The notes below the pieces were generated by a model, which did no database searches, was not told where the DNA came from, and worked only from the letters and a program-made list of their open reading frames with translations. Both the position numbers and the translations under genes were made by a program. A stretch of 64,000 bases of DNA from Micromonospora andamanensis (GTDB taxonomy: Bacteria > Actinomycetota > Actinomycetes > Mycobacteriales > Micromonosporaceae): the NCBI RefSeq assembly GCF_016863495.1, contig NZ_BOOZ01000007.1, positions 124,001-188,000 on the forward strand, in the 5' to 3' direction. Below are positions 1-7,514 of this stretch, one piece after another; within the stretch, counting starts at the first letter, position 1, and each line of letters starts with the position of its first letter.

Positions 1-38
1 TCCGAGGGTCGACGGCGCGCCCGCAGGTCGGCCAGATG

Positions 39-467
39 TCAGTTACTGGCCAGGGCGTCAGCGGCGGCCGGGTCGCAGTCGCGGAGGAACTGGGCGCAGC
101 GGGCCGCCTCGTCCGCCTCGCCTATCGCGTCCGCCGCCCGGGACAGCACGTACAGGCAGCGCAGGAAGCCACGGTTCGGCTCGTGCGACCACGGCACCGG
201 CCCATGCCCCTTCCACCCGCTGCGCCGCAGCTGGTCGAGACCCCGGTGGTAGCCGGTGCGGGCGTACGCGTACGCCGGCACGACCTGGCCCTGCGCGAAC
301 GCCCGGGCGGCGAGCGCCGCCCACGCCCCGCTGTGCGTCGGGTACCGGGCCGCCACCTCGGCGAACGCCTCGTCGGTGCCGGCCTGCTCAGCTGCGACGA
401 GCGCGGAGTCGGCCTCGACGTGCGCAGGCAGGAGCGTGGCGGGCGGCTCAGGTAGGAGGTTCTGCAT
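39..467 (-). CDS. DUF3151 family protein
   Basis: A 142-residue soluble protein recognised as the actinobacterial DUF3151 family. Visible features are an N-terminal MQNLLPEPPATLLP segment, alanine-rich helices in a TPR-like pattern (AWAALAARAFAQGQVVPAYAYARTGY shown in part), and a C-terminal half with WKGHGPVPWSHEPNRGF. The biochemical role of the family is unknown. In actinobacteria it is commonly found near fructose-bisphosphate aldolase, as here (fba starts about 1.5 kb away on the same strand). I chose the ATG at 467 because family members begin MQNLLPEP; an in-frame ATG at 491 would add eight residues. No signal peptide or membrane segment is visible. Confidence 0.85.
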   Translation of the reverse strand: MQNLLPEPPATLLPAHVEADSALVAAEQAGTDEAFAEVAARYPTHSGAWAALAARAFAQGQVVPAYAYARTGYHRGLDQLRRSGWKGHGPVPWSHEPNRGFLRCLYVLSRAADAIGEADEAARCAQFLRDCDPAAADALASN

Positions 468-718
468 CGCCCCATTCAACCCGCTTCGCACGGCAGCCCG
501 CGAGGGGGTCCGGGGAGCCGGTCGGCTGAACGGCCGAGAGGTCTGTCACGCCTGCGGCCCATGCCGGCGTCGGGTCGGATCCATTACAACTATGGATCCG
601 GAGCCTCCCCAGGAACCGGAAGTGCGGGAGCCCGGCCAGGCCGCCGGGCTCCCGTCCCATGACCGGTGATGTCCGGGGTGACGTCCAGGGCGTCGCGCCG
701 GCCCGGCAGGATGACCCG

Positions 719-1966
719 ATGCCGACTCCACCCCCCGCGGACGTCATCGAGCCGCACACCTGGACAGACGAGATCCAGACCCGGGCGGAGTTCGACAGGC
801 GGCTGGCCACCGGCAGCCTGGTCGGACTCACCGTGCAGGGGCTCCGACTGGATCTGGAGCCGGTCCCCGACCTAACCGAGGTCGAGGTGACCGGGACGCT
901 CTTCGTCGGCTGCCGCTTTGCCGCCCGGCAGGTCGGCGCCGACCTGGTCCGCCGGGGCGCCAACGTGGTGCCCCCATTCTCCGGGCTGCCGTACCCGACC
1001 CAGCCGTCCCACCTCTACACCCCTGAGGAACTCGCCGCCGGCTTCGCCGAGGGCGGCTTCGCGGCGATGTACGACACCCGGGTGTACGCGCACTTCCGCG
1101 CGCACGGCGGGGCGTTGCCCGATGTTCGGGAGGCGCTCGGCCAGCGGCTGCACGACCACGGGGTGGACAACGCGCTCGCCGACGCCACCCGCGCCTGGCT
1201 GACCGCCCACGGGCCGCAGTCGGTGGTCGGGGTGATGGGTGGGCACGCGGTCCGTCGCGGCAGTGAGCCGTACCGGATGGCCGCGGTGCTGGGTCGGGAA
1301 CTCGCGCGGGCACACCGGCTGGTGGTGACCGGGGGCGGCCCGGGGGTGATGGAGGCCGCAAACCTGGGTGCGTACCTGTCGACCCGACCGGACGAGGACC
1401 TCACCGCAGCCGTCGACCTGCTCGCGACCGCGCCGGACTACACCGATCACGACCGCTACACGGCGGCGGCGCTACGGGTACGGGAGCTTTTCGGGCGGTC
1501 GGTCACGCCCCCGGTCAACGGCACCGAGCCGGTGACCGCCTATCGGGCGGACTCGGCCGCGTTGACCACGGGTGACCTGGACTGGGCCGGCTGCGGTGGG
1601 CTCGCCGTGCCGACCTGGCTGTACGGGCACGAACCGGCGAACCTGTTCGCGGGCCGGATCGCCAAGTACTTCTCCAACGCGATCCGGGAGGACACCATCC
1701 TGCGGTTGGCCCGGGGCGGCATCGTCTTCGCCCCCGGCCGGGCGGGGACCGTGCAGGAGGTGTTCCAGGCGGCCACCAAGACCTACTACGGTACCGACGG
1801 GGTCAGCGGCGCCTACGTCTTCCTGGACCGTGCGTACTGGACTACGGAACTGCCTGTGGAGTCGCTGCTGCGCCCACTGCTCGCCACCTCCCCCTTCGGT
1901 GACCTGTCCGGCACCGTGCACCTGACCGACGACGTGCACGAGGCCGTCCGCCTGCTCACCAGGTGA
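719..1966 (+). CDS. LOG-family (lysine decarboxylase-like fold) protein
   Basis: A 415-residue protein. The first ~160 residues are not recognised. The C-terminal ~250 residues carry the LOG-type Rossmann signatures GVMGGHAVRRG, VVTGGGPGVMEAANLGA (about residues 205-235) and the PGGxGTxxE-like FAPGRAGTVQEVF (about residue 335). Canonical LOG proteins hydrolyse nucleoside 5'-monophosphates, for example cytokinin precursors. Here the second motif has Arg in place of Gly (PGRAGT), so nucleotide binding is likely but the substrate is unknown. Start at 719 is chosen for MPTPPP; an upstream in-frame ATG at 659 is possible. It converges on fba across a shared hairpin terminator. Confidence 0.75.
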   Translation: MPTPPPADVIEPHTWTDEIQTRAEFDRRLATGSLVGLTVQGLRLDLEPVPDLTEVEVTGTLFVGCRFAARQVGADLVRRGANVVPPFSGLPYPTQPSHLYTPEELAAGFAEGGFAAMYDTRVYAHFRAHGGALPDVREALGQRLHDHGVDNALADATRAWLTAHGPQSVVGVMGGHAVRRGSEPYRMAAVLGRELARAHRLVVTGGGPGVMEAANLGAYLSTRPDEDLTAAVDLLATAPDYTDHDRYTAAALRVRELFGRSVTPPVNGTEPVTAYRADSAALTTGDLDWAGCGGLAVPTWLYGHEPANLFAGRIAKYFSNAIREDTILRLARGGIVFAPGRAGTVQEVFQAATKTYYGTDGVSGAYVFLDRAYWTTELPVESLLRPLLATSPFGDLSGTVHLTDDVHEAVRLLTR

Positions 1967-1968
1967 AC

Positions 1969-2006
1969 GACGGCGGCCGGCCCCGCGTACGGGACCGGCC
2001 GCCGTC
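1969..2006. terminator. bidirectional hairpin terminator
   Basis: Arms 1969-1980 and 1995-2006 pair perfectly, extended inward by CCCG/CGGG after one C-A mismatch, leaving a CGTA loop. It lies between the convergent LOG-family gene and fba and can serve both. Confidence 0.7.
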
Positions 2007-2023
2007 AGCACGACGTCAGGACG

Positions 2024-3049
2024 TCACTTGGTCATCGTGGTGCCGGTGGAGCGCAGGTGCTCGCAGGCCTCGGCCACCCGGGCGGCCATGCCGGCCTCGG
2101 CGGCCTTGCCCCACACCCGGGGGTCGTACATCTTCTTGTTGCCGACCTCACCGTCGACCTTGAGCACGCCGTCGTAGTTGCGGAACATGTGGTCGGCGAC
2201 CGGGCGGGAGAAGGTGTACTGGGTGTCGGTGTCGATGTTCATCTTCACCACGCCGTAGTCCAGCGCCTCGCGGATCTCCGAGAGCAGCGAGCCGGAACCA
2301 CCGTGGAAGACCAGGCTCAGCGGCTTCTCCTTGCCGTGCTTGGCGCCCACCGCCTCCTGGATCTGGTTGAGGATCTCCGGGCGGAGCTTGACGTTGCCCG
2401 GCTTGTAGACGCCGTGCACGTTGCCGAAGGTCAGCGCCGCCATGTAGCGGCCCTTCTCGCCCAGGCCGAGCGCCTCGACCATGGCCAGGCCGTCCTCGAC
2501 CGTGGTGTAGAGCTTGTCGTTTATGGCGTTCTCGACGCCGTCCTCCTCGCCACCGACGACGCCGACCTCGATCTCCAGGACGATCTTGCCCTTGGCTGCC
2601 TCGTCGAGCAGCTGGGCCGCGATCTCCAGGTTCTCCGCCACCGGCACGGCCGAGCCGTCCCACATGTGCGACTGGAACAGCGGCTCCTGGCCGGCCTTCA
2701 CCCGCTCCTGGGAGATGGCCATCAGCGGCCGGACGAACTTGTCCAGCTTGTCCTTGGGGCAGTGGTCGGTGTGCAGGGCGATGTTCACCGGGTACTTCTT
2801 GGCCACCTCGTGCGCGTACGCGGCGAACGCCACAGCGCCGGTGACCATGTCCTTGACCGAGGGGCCCGAGAGGTACTCCGCGCCACCGGTGGAGACCTGG
2901 ATGATGCCGTCGCTCTCCGCGTCGGCGAAGCCCTTGAGCGCCGCGTTCAGCGTCTGCGAGGACGTCACGTTGATCGCCGGGTACGCGTACCGGCCGGCCT
3001 TGGCGCGATCCAGCATCTCGGCGTAAGCCTCGGGGGAAGCGATGGGCAT
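2024..3049 (-). CDS. fba: class II fructose-bisphosphate aldolase
   Basis: Glycolysis/gluconeogenesis enzyme that cleaves fructose 1,6-bisphosphate to DHAP and glyceraldehyde 3-phosphate. The 341-residue length fits class II (zinc) aldolases of the longer type. Visible motifs are PAINVTSS near residue 25, the zinc/catalytic HTDHCPKDKLDKF around residue 95, EIEVGVVGGEEDG around residue 165 with the second zinc-ligand region, and LVFHGGSGS plus VVKMNIDTDTQY in the C-terminal third. A clear ribosome binding site (AAGGAG) lies 9 nt before the ATG. The leader contains three 33-bp tandem repeats. The gene is monocistronic, bounded by a hairpin terminator downstream. Confidence 0.97.
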   Translation of the reverse strand: MPIASPEAYAEMLDRAKAGRYAYPAINVTSSQTLNAALKGFADAESDGIIQVSTGGAEYLSGPSVKDMVTGAVAFAAYAHEVAKKYPVNIALHTDHCPKDKLDKFVRPLMAISQERVKAGQEPLFQSHMWDGSAVPVAENLEIAAQLLDEAAKGKIVLEIEVGVVGGEEDGVENAINDKLYTTVEDGLAMVEALGLGEKGRYMAALTFGNVHGVYKPGNVKLRPEILNQIQEAVGAKHGKEKPLSLVFHGGSGSLLSEIREALDYGVVKMNIDTDTQYTFSRPVADHMFRNYDGVLKVDGEVGNKKMYDPRVWGKAAEAGMAARVAEACEHLRSTGTTMTK

Positions 3050-3101
3050 GTCGAACGCTCCTTACTTGCCGCTGTCGGCCGTACGGCCGCTGTTCTCCGT
3101 A

Positions 3102-3200
3102 GGGGCCCGGCCGTGCGGCCACCTGTCCTACCTTGGGGGCCGGCCGTGCGGCCGCCTGTCCTACCTTGGGGGCCGGCCGTGCGGCCGCCTGTCCCACCTT
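3102..3200. repeat. three tandem 33-bp repeats in the fba leader
   Basis: Units are 3102-3134, 3135-3167 and 3168-3200. Each contains GGCCGTGCGGCC followed by a variant of CCTGTCCTACCTT; units 2 and 3 differ at one base, unit 1 at two. The tandem array begins 53 bp upstream of the fba start. GGCC/GGCC can pair within each unit. Period 33 is a multiple of three, but no convincing gene reads through it. It could be a leader RNA structure, a protein binding array or a slipped-strand expansion. Confidence 0.8.
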
Positions 3201-3272
3201 GCTGCGCCGGACCGCGCTGTCCTCCGCGGGAAGTATCCCGTAGCGGAACCGGCCGGGCACAACCGGGCCGGT

Positions 3273-3656
3273 TCACCGCCGGTCCGCTGGATCCGGCACC
3301 GCCACGCTGATCAGCCAGGTGACCACCGCCATCACGATGGCCCCCCAGAAGGCGGCCCAGAAGCCGTCCACCTGGAACGGCAGATCGAGCGCTCGGGCGA
3401 TCCGGTCGGTCAACAGGAACAACAGGGCGTTGACCACGAGTGCGAACAGGCCGAGGGTCAGCAGGTAGAAGACGCAGCCCACGACCTTGATGACCGGCTT
3501 GAGCACCGCGTTGACCAGGCCGAAGATCAGCGCCACGACGATCAGGGTGAACGCGGTGTCGTAACCGGTCCGCCCGGTCACCTCGACGCCGGGCACGATG
3601 AGCGTGGTGATCCACAGTGCGATGGCGGTCGCCGCCAGCCGGATGAGGAAACCCAC
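3273..3656 (-). CDS. phage holin 4-like family membrane protein
   Basis: A 127-residue integral membrane protein with four predicted hydrophobic segments: LIRLAATAIALWITTLIV, FTLIVVALIFGLVNAVL, VVGCVFYLLTLGLFALVVNALLFLL and FWAAFWGAIVMAVVTWLISV. The pattern and the NAVLKPV motif match the 'phage holin family 4' (YvlD-like) proteins, which are chromosomal and widespread. The name does not imply a prophage or a lytic function. The start is a GTG at 3656, giving the family-typical MGFLIRLAATAIALW. It is divergent from the small acidic gene at 3825. Confidence 0.85.
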   Translation of the reverse strand: MGFLIRLAATAIALWITTLIVPGVEVTGRTGYDTAFTLIVVALIFGLVNAVLKPVIKVVGCVFYLLTLGLFALVVNALLFLLTDRIARALDLPFQVDGFWAAFWGAIVMAVVTWLISVAVPDPADRR

Positions 3657-3824
3657 GGCACCATCCTGGCACCGGCGACAGTCGCCGGTGGGTCGATTCG
3701 GCCGACTCGGGTGCGCCCTCGGCGTACCCTCAGCGGCTCGGTGGCCGGCCGGTTCCCAGCACTGCGCCGACACACCCCGTACGGTGGGTGGGTATCCCGT
3801 CCACCGACATCCCGGAGGCATCGA

Positions 3825-4037
3825 ATGGGCCAGCCCGACGAGGACTTCGCCCCCGGCGACCACCTCAGCCCGGAGGAGCGCGACCTGGAGACCGAGCCGG
3901 CCGACGCCGTGGAGCAGGCCGCCGTGGTCGACCCGAGCCAGGTCGAGGTCGAGCCGCACCGCGGCCTGGAGGTCGACGACTGGGACGCCATGGAGCAGGC
4001 CCGCGTGGTCGGTGCCGACGAGGACGACTACCGCTGA
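3825..4037 (+). CDS. small acidic hypothetical protein
   Basis: A 70-residue, strongly acidic protein (many D/E, few K) beginning MGQPDEDFAPGDHL and ending VVGADEDDYR. It has a good ribosome binding site (GGAGG at about 3812) five to nine bases before the ATG. It contains a short internal repeat, AVEQAAVVDPSQVE and AMEQARVVGADEDD. No domain is recognised. Composition suggests a soluble, possibly disordered protein. Monocistronic between two divergently or independently transcribed genes. Confidence 0.7.
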   Translation: MGQPDEDFAPGDHLSPEERDLETEPADAVEQAAVVDPSQVEVEPHRGLEVDDWDAMEQARVVGADEDDYR

Positions 4038-4091
4038 TCAACCTTTCGGCCGGACTTTGCCCGGGACTGTCGGTACGGGCAGCGAGGATCT

Positions 4092-4104
4092 TAAGGATTC
4101 CTTA
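4092..4104. promoter_or_regulatory. AT-rich palindrome upstream of the LPXTG gene
   Basis: TAAGGATTCCTTA is a 13-bp odd palindrome 47 bp upstream of the start at 4151, in otherwise GC-rich DNA. It could be an operator or part of the promoter. No regulator is identified. Confidence 0.4.
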
Positions 4105-4150
4105 GCATCCGGGGGCTTCACCTGCACCCCTCACGGGAGGACCCCCCTCA

Positions 4151-5725
4151 ATGCTCACCCACTCCACCCGGCGCCGGCTGGCCGGGTTGGGCGTGGCCGG
4201 CGCGCTCATCGCCGCCGTCGCCGCCCCTGCCACCCCTGCCTCGGCCGACGAAGCCGAAATCTCGCTGGGCGTCTACTTCGGCGACAACACCCTTGCCGCC
4301 GGCTCGCCCGGGAAGATCGACAGTCCGATCCTGTTCGCTTCCTCCACGGTGGTGGTGCACGACCTCACCGTGCGCTACGACTTCACCGACCTCGCGGGTA
4401 AGGCCACCGTGACGTCGGAGTACGACTCCAGCTACTGCTCGACGCCCGAGCCGAACGTCCTGCTCTGCACGGATCCGTTCGAGGTCGAGCTGTACGAGGG
4501 CGGCTTCGGCGGCCGCTACTCGGTGGTCATCGCGCCCACCGCGGACGCGAAGGACGGCGACGAGGGCACCGTCAAGGTGAGCCTCAGCGCCACCGGCTAC
4601 GCGCCGGTGACCCACGAGGCGCGGGTACGGATCGGCGAGGGCGTGGACCTGGCCGCTGGCCCGGAGACGGAGCGCTCCGGCAAGCCGGGCTCGGCGTTCA
4701 CCATGCCGCTGCGGGTCGGCAACCCGGGCGACACGGTCGCGAAGGGCGCCGTGGCCGTGTTCTACAACGACTACGGAATTCAGCCCGCCAAGCAGTACGC
4801 CAACTGCACCTATGAGGGCACCTTCCTGCGCGCTTGCCACTTCGACCGCCCGCTGGAGCCGCGTACCAGCTACGTCACCACCCTCGCCTACCGGATCGCC
4901 AAGGACGCGTTCGCGCCGGGCTTCGACTACGGCGAGATCCTCTGGATGACTCCGGCGGAATTCGAGGACTACGAGGCGTACGTGAAGAGCCGGGGTGCCA
5001 CCACCGGCAAGCCGGGCACCGGCGGAAGGCTGGGGCTGGACGAGGCCGGCCCGAGCATCGCGGCGCGGAGCTTTCAGGCGGACACCCAGCCGGACAACAA
5101 CTGGTCGAGCCTGGCGGTGACGGTCACCGGGAAGAACAGCACCGACCTGGCGGCGGTCGGCGACGAGGTCTCCGGTGCGAAGGGCGACGAGGTGGTGGCC
5201 ACCGTCGGCTTCCGCAACAACGGCCCGGCCACCCTGGACTACGGCCGTTCCGGTTCCTCGGTCACCCACATGCAGGTCGGAATTCCGAACGGCACCACTG
5301 CGGTCAAGGTGCCCGAAAACTGCTCCCCGGTGCGCGGCGAGAACGAGTGGGGCGAGCCGGGCGAGCCGGGCGCCCGCCTGTACCGCTGCTACACCAGCTG
5401 GTTCATCAAGGCAGGTGACGAGGAGATCGTCGAGTTCGGGCTCCGGATCGACAAGGTTGTCGCGAACGCCACAGGCGATGTCAAGGTCAACGTCGCCTGC
5501 CAGTGCGACGGCGGCTTCTACGCCGACCTGAAGCCGGCGAACGACATCGCCAAGCTCGTCGTGAACCCGAGCGGCGGCCAGGGCGGCGACGGCGGTGACG
5601 GCGGCGAGTTGCCGATCACCGGCGCCAACACTGCGCTGATCGCTGGCGTCGGCGGCGTGCTGCTCGCCGCCGGTGCGGCCGGCTTCGTACTGGCCCGCCG
5701 CCGCCGTACCCACTTCACCGCGTAG
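4151..5725 (+). CDS. LPXTG-anchored cell-wall surface protein
   Basis: A 524-residue secreted protein. Residues 1-34 are a signal peptide (RRR, then LAGLGVAGALIAAVAAPA, cleavage near ASA-DE). The body is beta-rich with repeated segments and DUF11-like stretches, for example VAKGAVAVFYNDYG and DEVVATVGFRNNGPATLDYG, and paired cysteines. A Gly/Asp linker (GGQGGDGGDGGE) leads to the sortase signal LPITG, a hydrophobic helix and RRRR. It is therefore expected to be covalently attached to peptidoglycan by a class E/F-type sortase not present in this window. Binding partner unknown. GGGAGG lies about 11 nt before the ATG. A strong hairpin terminator follows. Confidence 0.9.
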   Translation: MLTHSTRRRLAGLGVAGALIAAVAAPATPASADEAEISLGVYFGDNTLAAGSPGKIDSPILFASSTVVVHDLTVRYDFTDLAGKATVTSEYDSSYCSTPEPNVLLCTDPFEVELYEGGFGGRYSVVIAPTADAKDGDEGTVKVSLSATGYAPVTHEARVRIGEGVDLAAGPETERSGKPGSAFTMPLRVGNPGDTVAKGAVAVFYNDYGIQPAKQYANCTYEGTFLRACHFDRPLEPRTSYVTTLAYRIAKDAFAPGFDYGEILWMTPAEFEDYEAYVKSRGATTGKPGTGGRLGLDEAGPSIAARSFQADTQPDNNWSSLAVTVTGKNSTDLAAVGDEVSGAKGDEVVATVGFRNNGPATLDYGRSGSSVTHMQVGIPNGTTAVKVPENCSPVRGENEWGEPGEPGARLYRCYTSWFIKAGDEEIVEFGLRIDKVVANATGDVKVNVACQCDGGFYADLKPANDIAKLVVNPSGGQGGDGGDGGELPITGANTALIAGVGGVLLAAGAAGFVLARRRRTHFTA

Positions 5726-5754
5726 TCCCGAACACCCGAACCGAAAGCACCACA

Positions 5755-5786
5755 GGTGCCCCGCCGACCACCCTCGGCGGGGCACC
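5755..5786 (+). terminator. hairpin terminator after LPXTG gene
   Basis: A perfect 13-bp stem (5755-5767 with 5774-5786), 6-nt loop, followed by CCCCTTT. Confidence 0.85.
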
Positions 5787-5925
5787 CCCCTTTCCACCCC
5801 CACCGCCGTCACCCCGGCCACCTCCCACGGTCGCCGCCACCGTCCCCGCACCCGCCGCCCAGCCCACCCCACCAACCCTCGCCGCCGCTGAAAGCCGGCA
5901 CTGCCGCGGGAAGCTGGACACCGGC

Positions 5926-5999
5926 GGTTTGCGGGGCAGCCCCACCCGCGCAGGGATCAAGCCTGACCGCCCGGAGCGGGTGGGGCTGCCCCGCAAACC
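5926..5999. repeat. perfect 24-bp inverted repeat upstream of hen1
   Basis: Arm 5926-5949 (starting GGTTTGCGGGGCAG) is the exact reverse complement of arm 5976-5999; the spacer is 26 bp. It lies 80-155 bp upstream of the hen1 start and after the terminator of the preceding gene. It may be a large RNA hairpin in the hen1 leader, a protein-binding site or a degenerate mobile element. Confidence 0.9.
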
Positions 6000-6037
6000 C
6001 CACCGCAACCACCGAAGAACCCACCGCAACCACCGAA
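5999..6037. repeat. 18-bp direct repeat, two copies
   Basis: CCCACCGCAACCACCGAA occurs at 5999-6016 and 6020-6037 (period 21), directly abutting the right arm of the 24-bp inverted repeat. It fills part of the otherwise gene-free stretch 5726-6080. Confidence 0.85.
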
Positions 6038-6080
6038 AAACCGGACGGCACAAGATCGAGAGAGCTGACACCATGGGCGG

Positions 6081-7514
6081 GTGCTGCTCACCCTCACCAC
6101 CACGCACCAGCCGGCGACGGACCTCGGTCACCTGCTGATCAAGCACCCTGACCGGGTGCAGACCTTCGACGTGCCCGTGGGCACCGCGCACGTCTTCTAC
6201 CCGGAGGCCGACGAGCAGCGCTGCACGGCTGCGCTGCTGCTCGACGTCGATCCGGTGAAGCTGGCCGCCGCCCGGGGTCGCGGCCGGAAGTCGACAGCGA
6301 CCCCGGAGAGTTTCACCCTCGGGCGGTACGTCAACGACCGGCCGTACGCCGCGTCCAGCCTGCTCGCCTCGGCGCTGTCGAAGGTGTATCGCTCCGCGCT
6401 GCGCGGTGCGTCAAAGGAACGTCCCGAGCTGGCTGCCCGGGCCATCCCGCTGGAGGTCCGGGTTCCGGTGCTGCGCTGCCGTGGTGGTGCCGACGTCGCC
6501 ACCCGGGTGTTCGGGCCGCTCGGCTGGGCGGTCACCGCCACCGCCATCCCGCTTGACGAGTTGCACCCGCAGTGGGGTGACAGCCGCTACGTGGACCTGA
6601 CCCTCACCGGCACGCTGCGGGTGGCGGACGCGCTCAACCACCTCTACGTGCTGCTGCCCGTGCTGGACGACGCGAAGCACTACTGGGTGGCCCCGGACGA
6701 GGTAGACAAGCTGCTGCGGGCCGGCGCGGGCTGGTTGGCTGACCATCCCGAGCGCGGACTGATCATCCGCCGTTACCTGGCCCACCGGCGGGCGTTGGCG
6801 GGTCAGGCACTGGAGCGGCTGGACGCCCAACGACCCACCGACGAGCCGACCGCCGACGACGCGGTGGCGGACGCGGTGCCGGACGGATCGGTGCCCCGGG
6901 CCCCGCTGGCGGCCCTGCGCCGGGACGCGGTGCACGCCGCACTCGTCGCCGCCGGTGCCCACCGGGTACTGGATCTGGGCTGCGGCGGGGGCGCGCTGCT
7001 GGCCACGCTGATCGGTGATCGCCGGTTCACCGAGATCGTCGGTACCGACGTCTCCACCCAGGCCCTCACCCTGGCCGCCCGGCGGCTGCGGTTGGACCGG
7101 TTGCCGGAACGTCAACGCACCCGCGTGATGCTCCGGCAGTCCGCGCTCACCTACCGCGACGAGCAGCTGCGCGGGTACGACGCGGCGGTGCTGATGGAGG
7201 TCATCGAGCACGTCGACCCGCCCCGGCTGCCGGCGCTTGAGGATGCCGTCTTCGGCTTCGCCCGGCCGACGACGGTCGTGGTGACCACGCCGAACGTGGA
7301 GCACAACGTGCGCTTCGAGGGGTTGCCTGCGGGCGCGCTCCGGCACGCCGACCACCGGTTCGAGTGGACCCGCGCCGAATTCGCCGAATGGGTACGGCGG
7401 GTGGGCGCCACGTACGGCTACTCGGCGGTGGTGCACGGCGTCGGTACGGACGACCCGGAGGTCGGAGCACCCACCCAACTGGCCGTGTTCACCCGTGCGG
7501 AGGCACCGCGATGA
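6081..7514 (+). CDS. hen1: Hen1, RNA 3'-terminal ribose 2'-O-methyltransferase
   Basis: A 477-residue bacterial Hen1. It methylates the 2'-OH of the 3'-terminal ribose at a broken RNA end before ligation, making the repaired junction resistant to re-cleavage by ribotoxins. The N-terminal ~240 residues form the bacterial Hen1 N domain (MLLTLTTTHQPATDLGHLL onward) that activates the Pnkp ligase. The C-terminal domain has the SAM motif VLDLGCGGGALL near residue 298, metal-binding EVIEH at residues 373-377, and a later RHADHRFEW that supplies further histidines. The start is a GTG; an out-of-frame ATG lies 8 nt earlier. It overlaps pnkp by ATGA, so the two are translationally coupled. Confidence 0.95.
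   Translation: MLLTLTTTHQPATDLGHLLIKHPDRVQTFDVPVGTAHVFYPEADEQRCTAALLLDVDPVKLAAARGRGRKSTATPESFTLGRYVNDRPYAASSLLASALSKVYRSALRGASKERPELAARAIPLEVRVPVLRCRGGADVATRVFGPLGWAVTATAIPLDELHPQWGDSRYVDLTLTGTLRVADALNHLYVLLPVLDDAKHYWVAPDEVDKLLRAGAGWLADHPERGLIIRRYLAHRRALAGQALERLDAQRPTDEPTADDAVADAVPDGSVPRAPLAALRRDAVHAALVAAGAHRVLDLGCGGGALLATLIGDRRFTEIVGTDVSTQALTLAARRLRLDRLPERQRTRVMLRQSALTYRDEQLRGYDAAVLMEVIEHVDPPRLPALEDAVFGFARPTTVVVTTPNVEHNVRFEGLPAGALRHADHRFEWTRAEFAEWVRRVGATYGYSAVVHGVGTDDPEVGAPTQLAVFTRAEAPR

Noticed and set aside
3102..3200. Possible CRISPR array
   Set aside because: Units are directly adjacent with no spacers and no cas genes nearby.
2057..3310. 417-codon open frame antisense to fba
   Set aside because: A mirror frame of a highly conserved gene in high-GC DNA; sequence shows no domain and codon pattern is that of a shadow.
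3273..3656. Prophage remnant suggested by the holin family name
   Set aside because: No other phage genes, and this family is chromosomal and widespread.
4148..5875. 575-codon open frame antisense to the LPXTG gene
   Set aside because: High-GC antisense frame without any recognisable motif; sense frame has signal peptide and LPITG.
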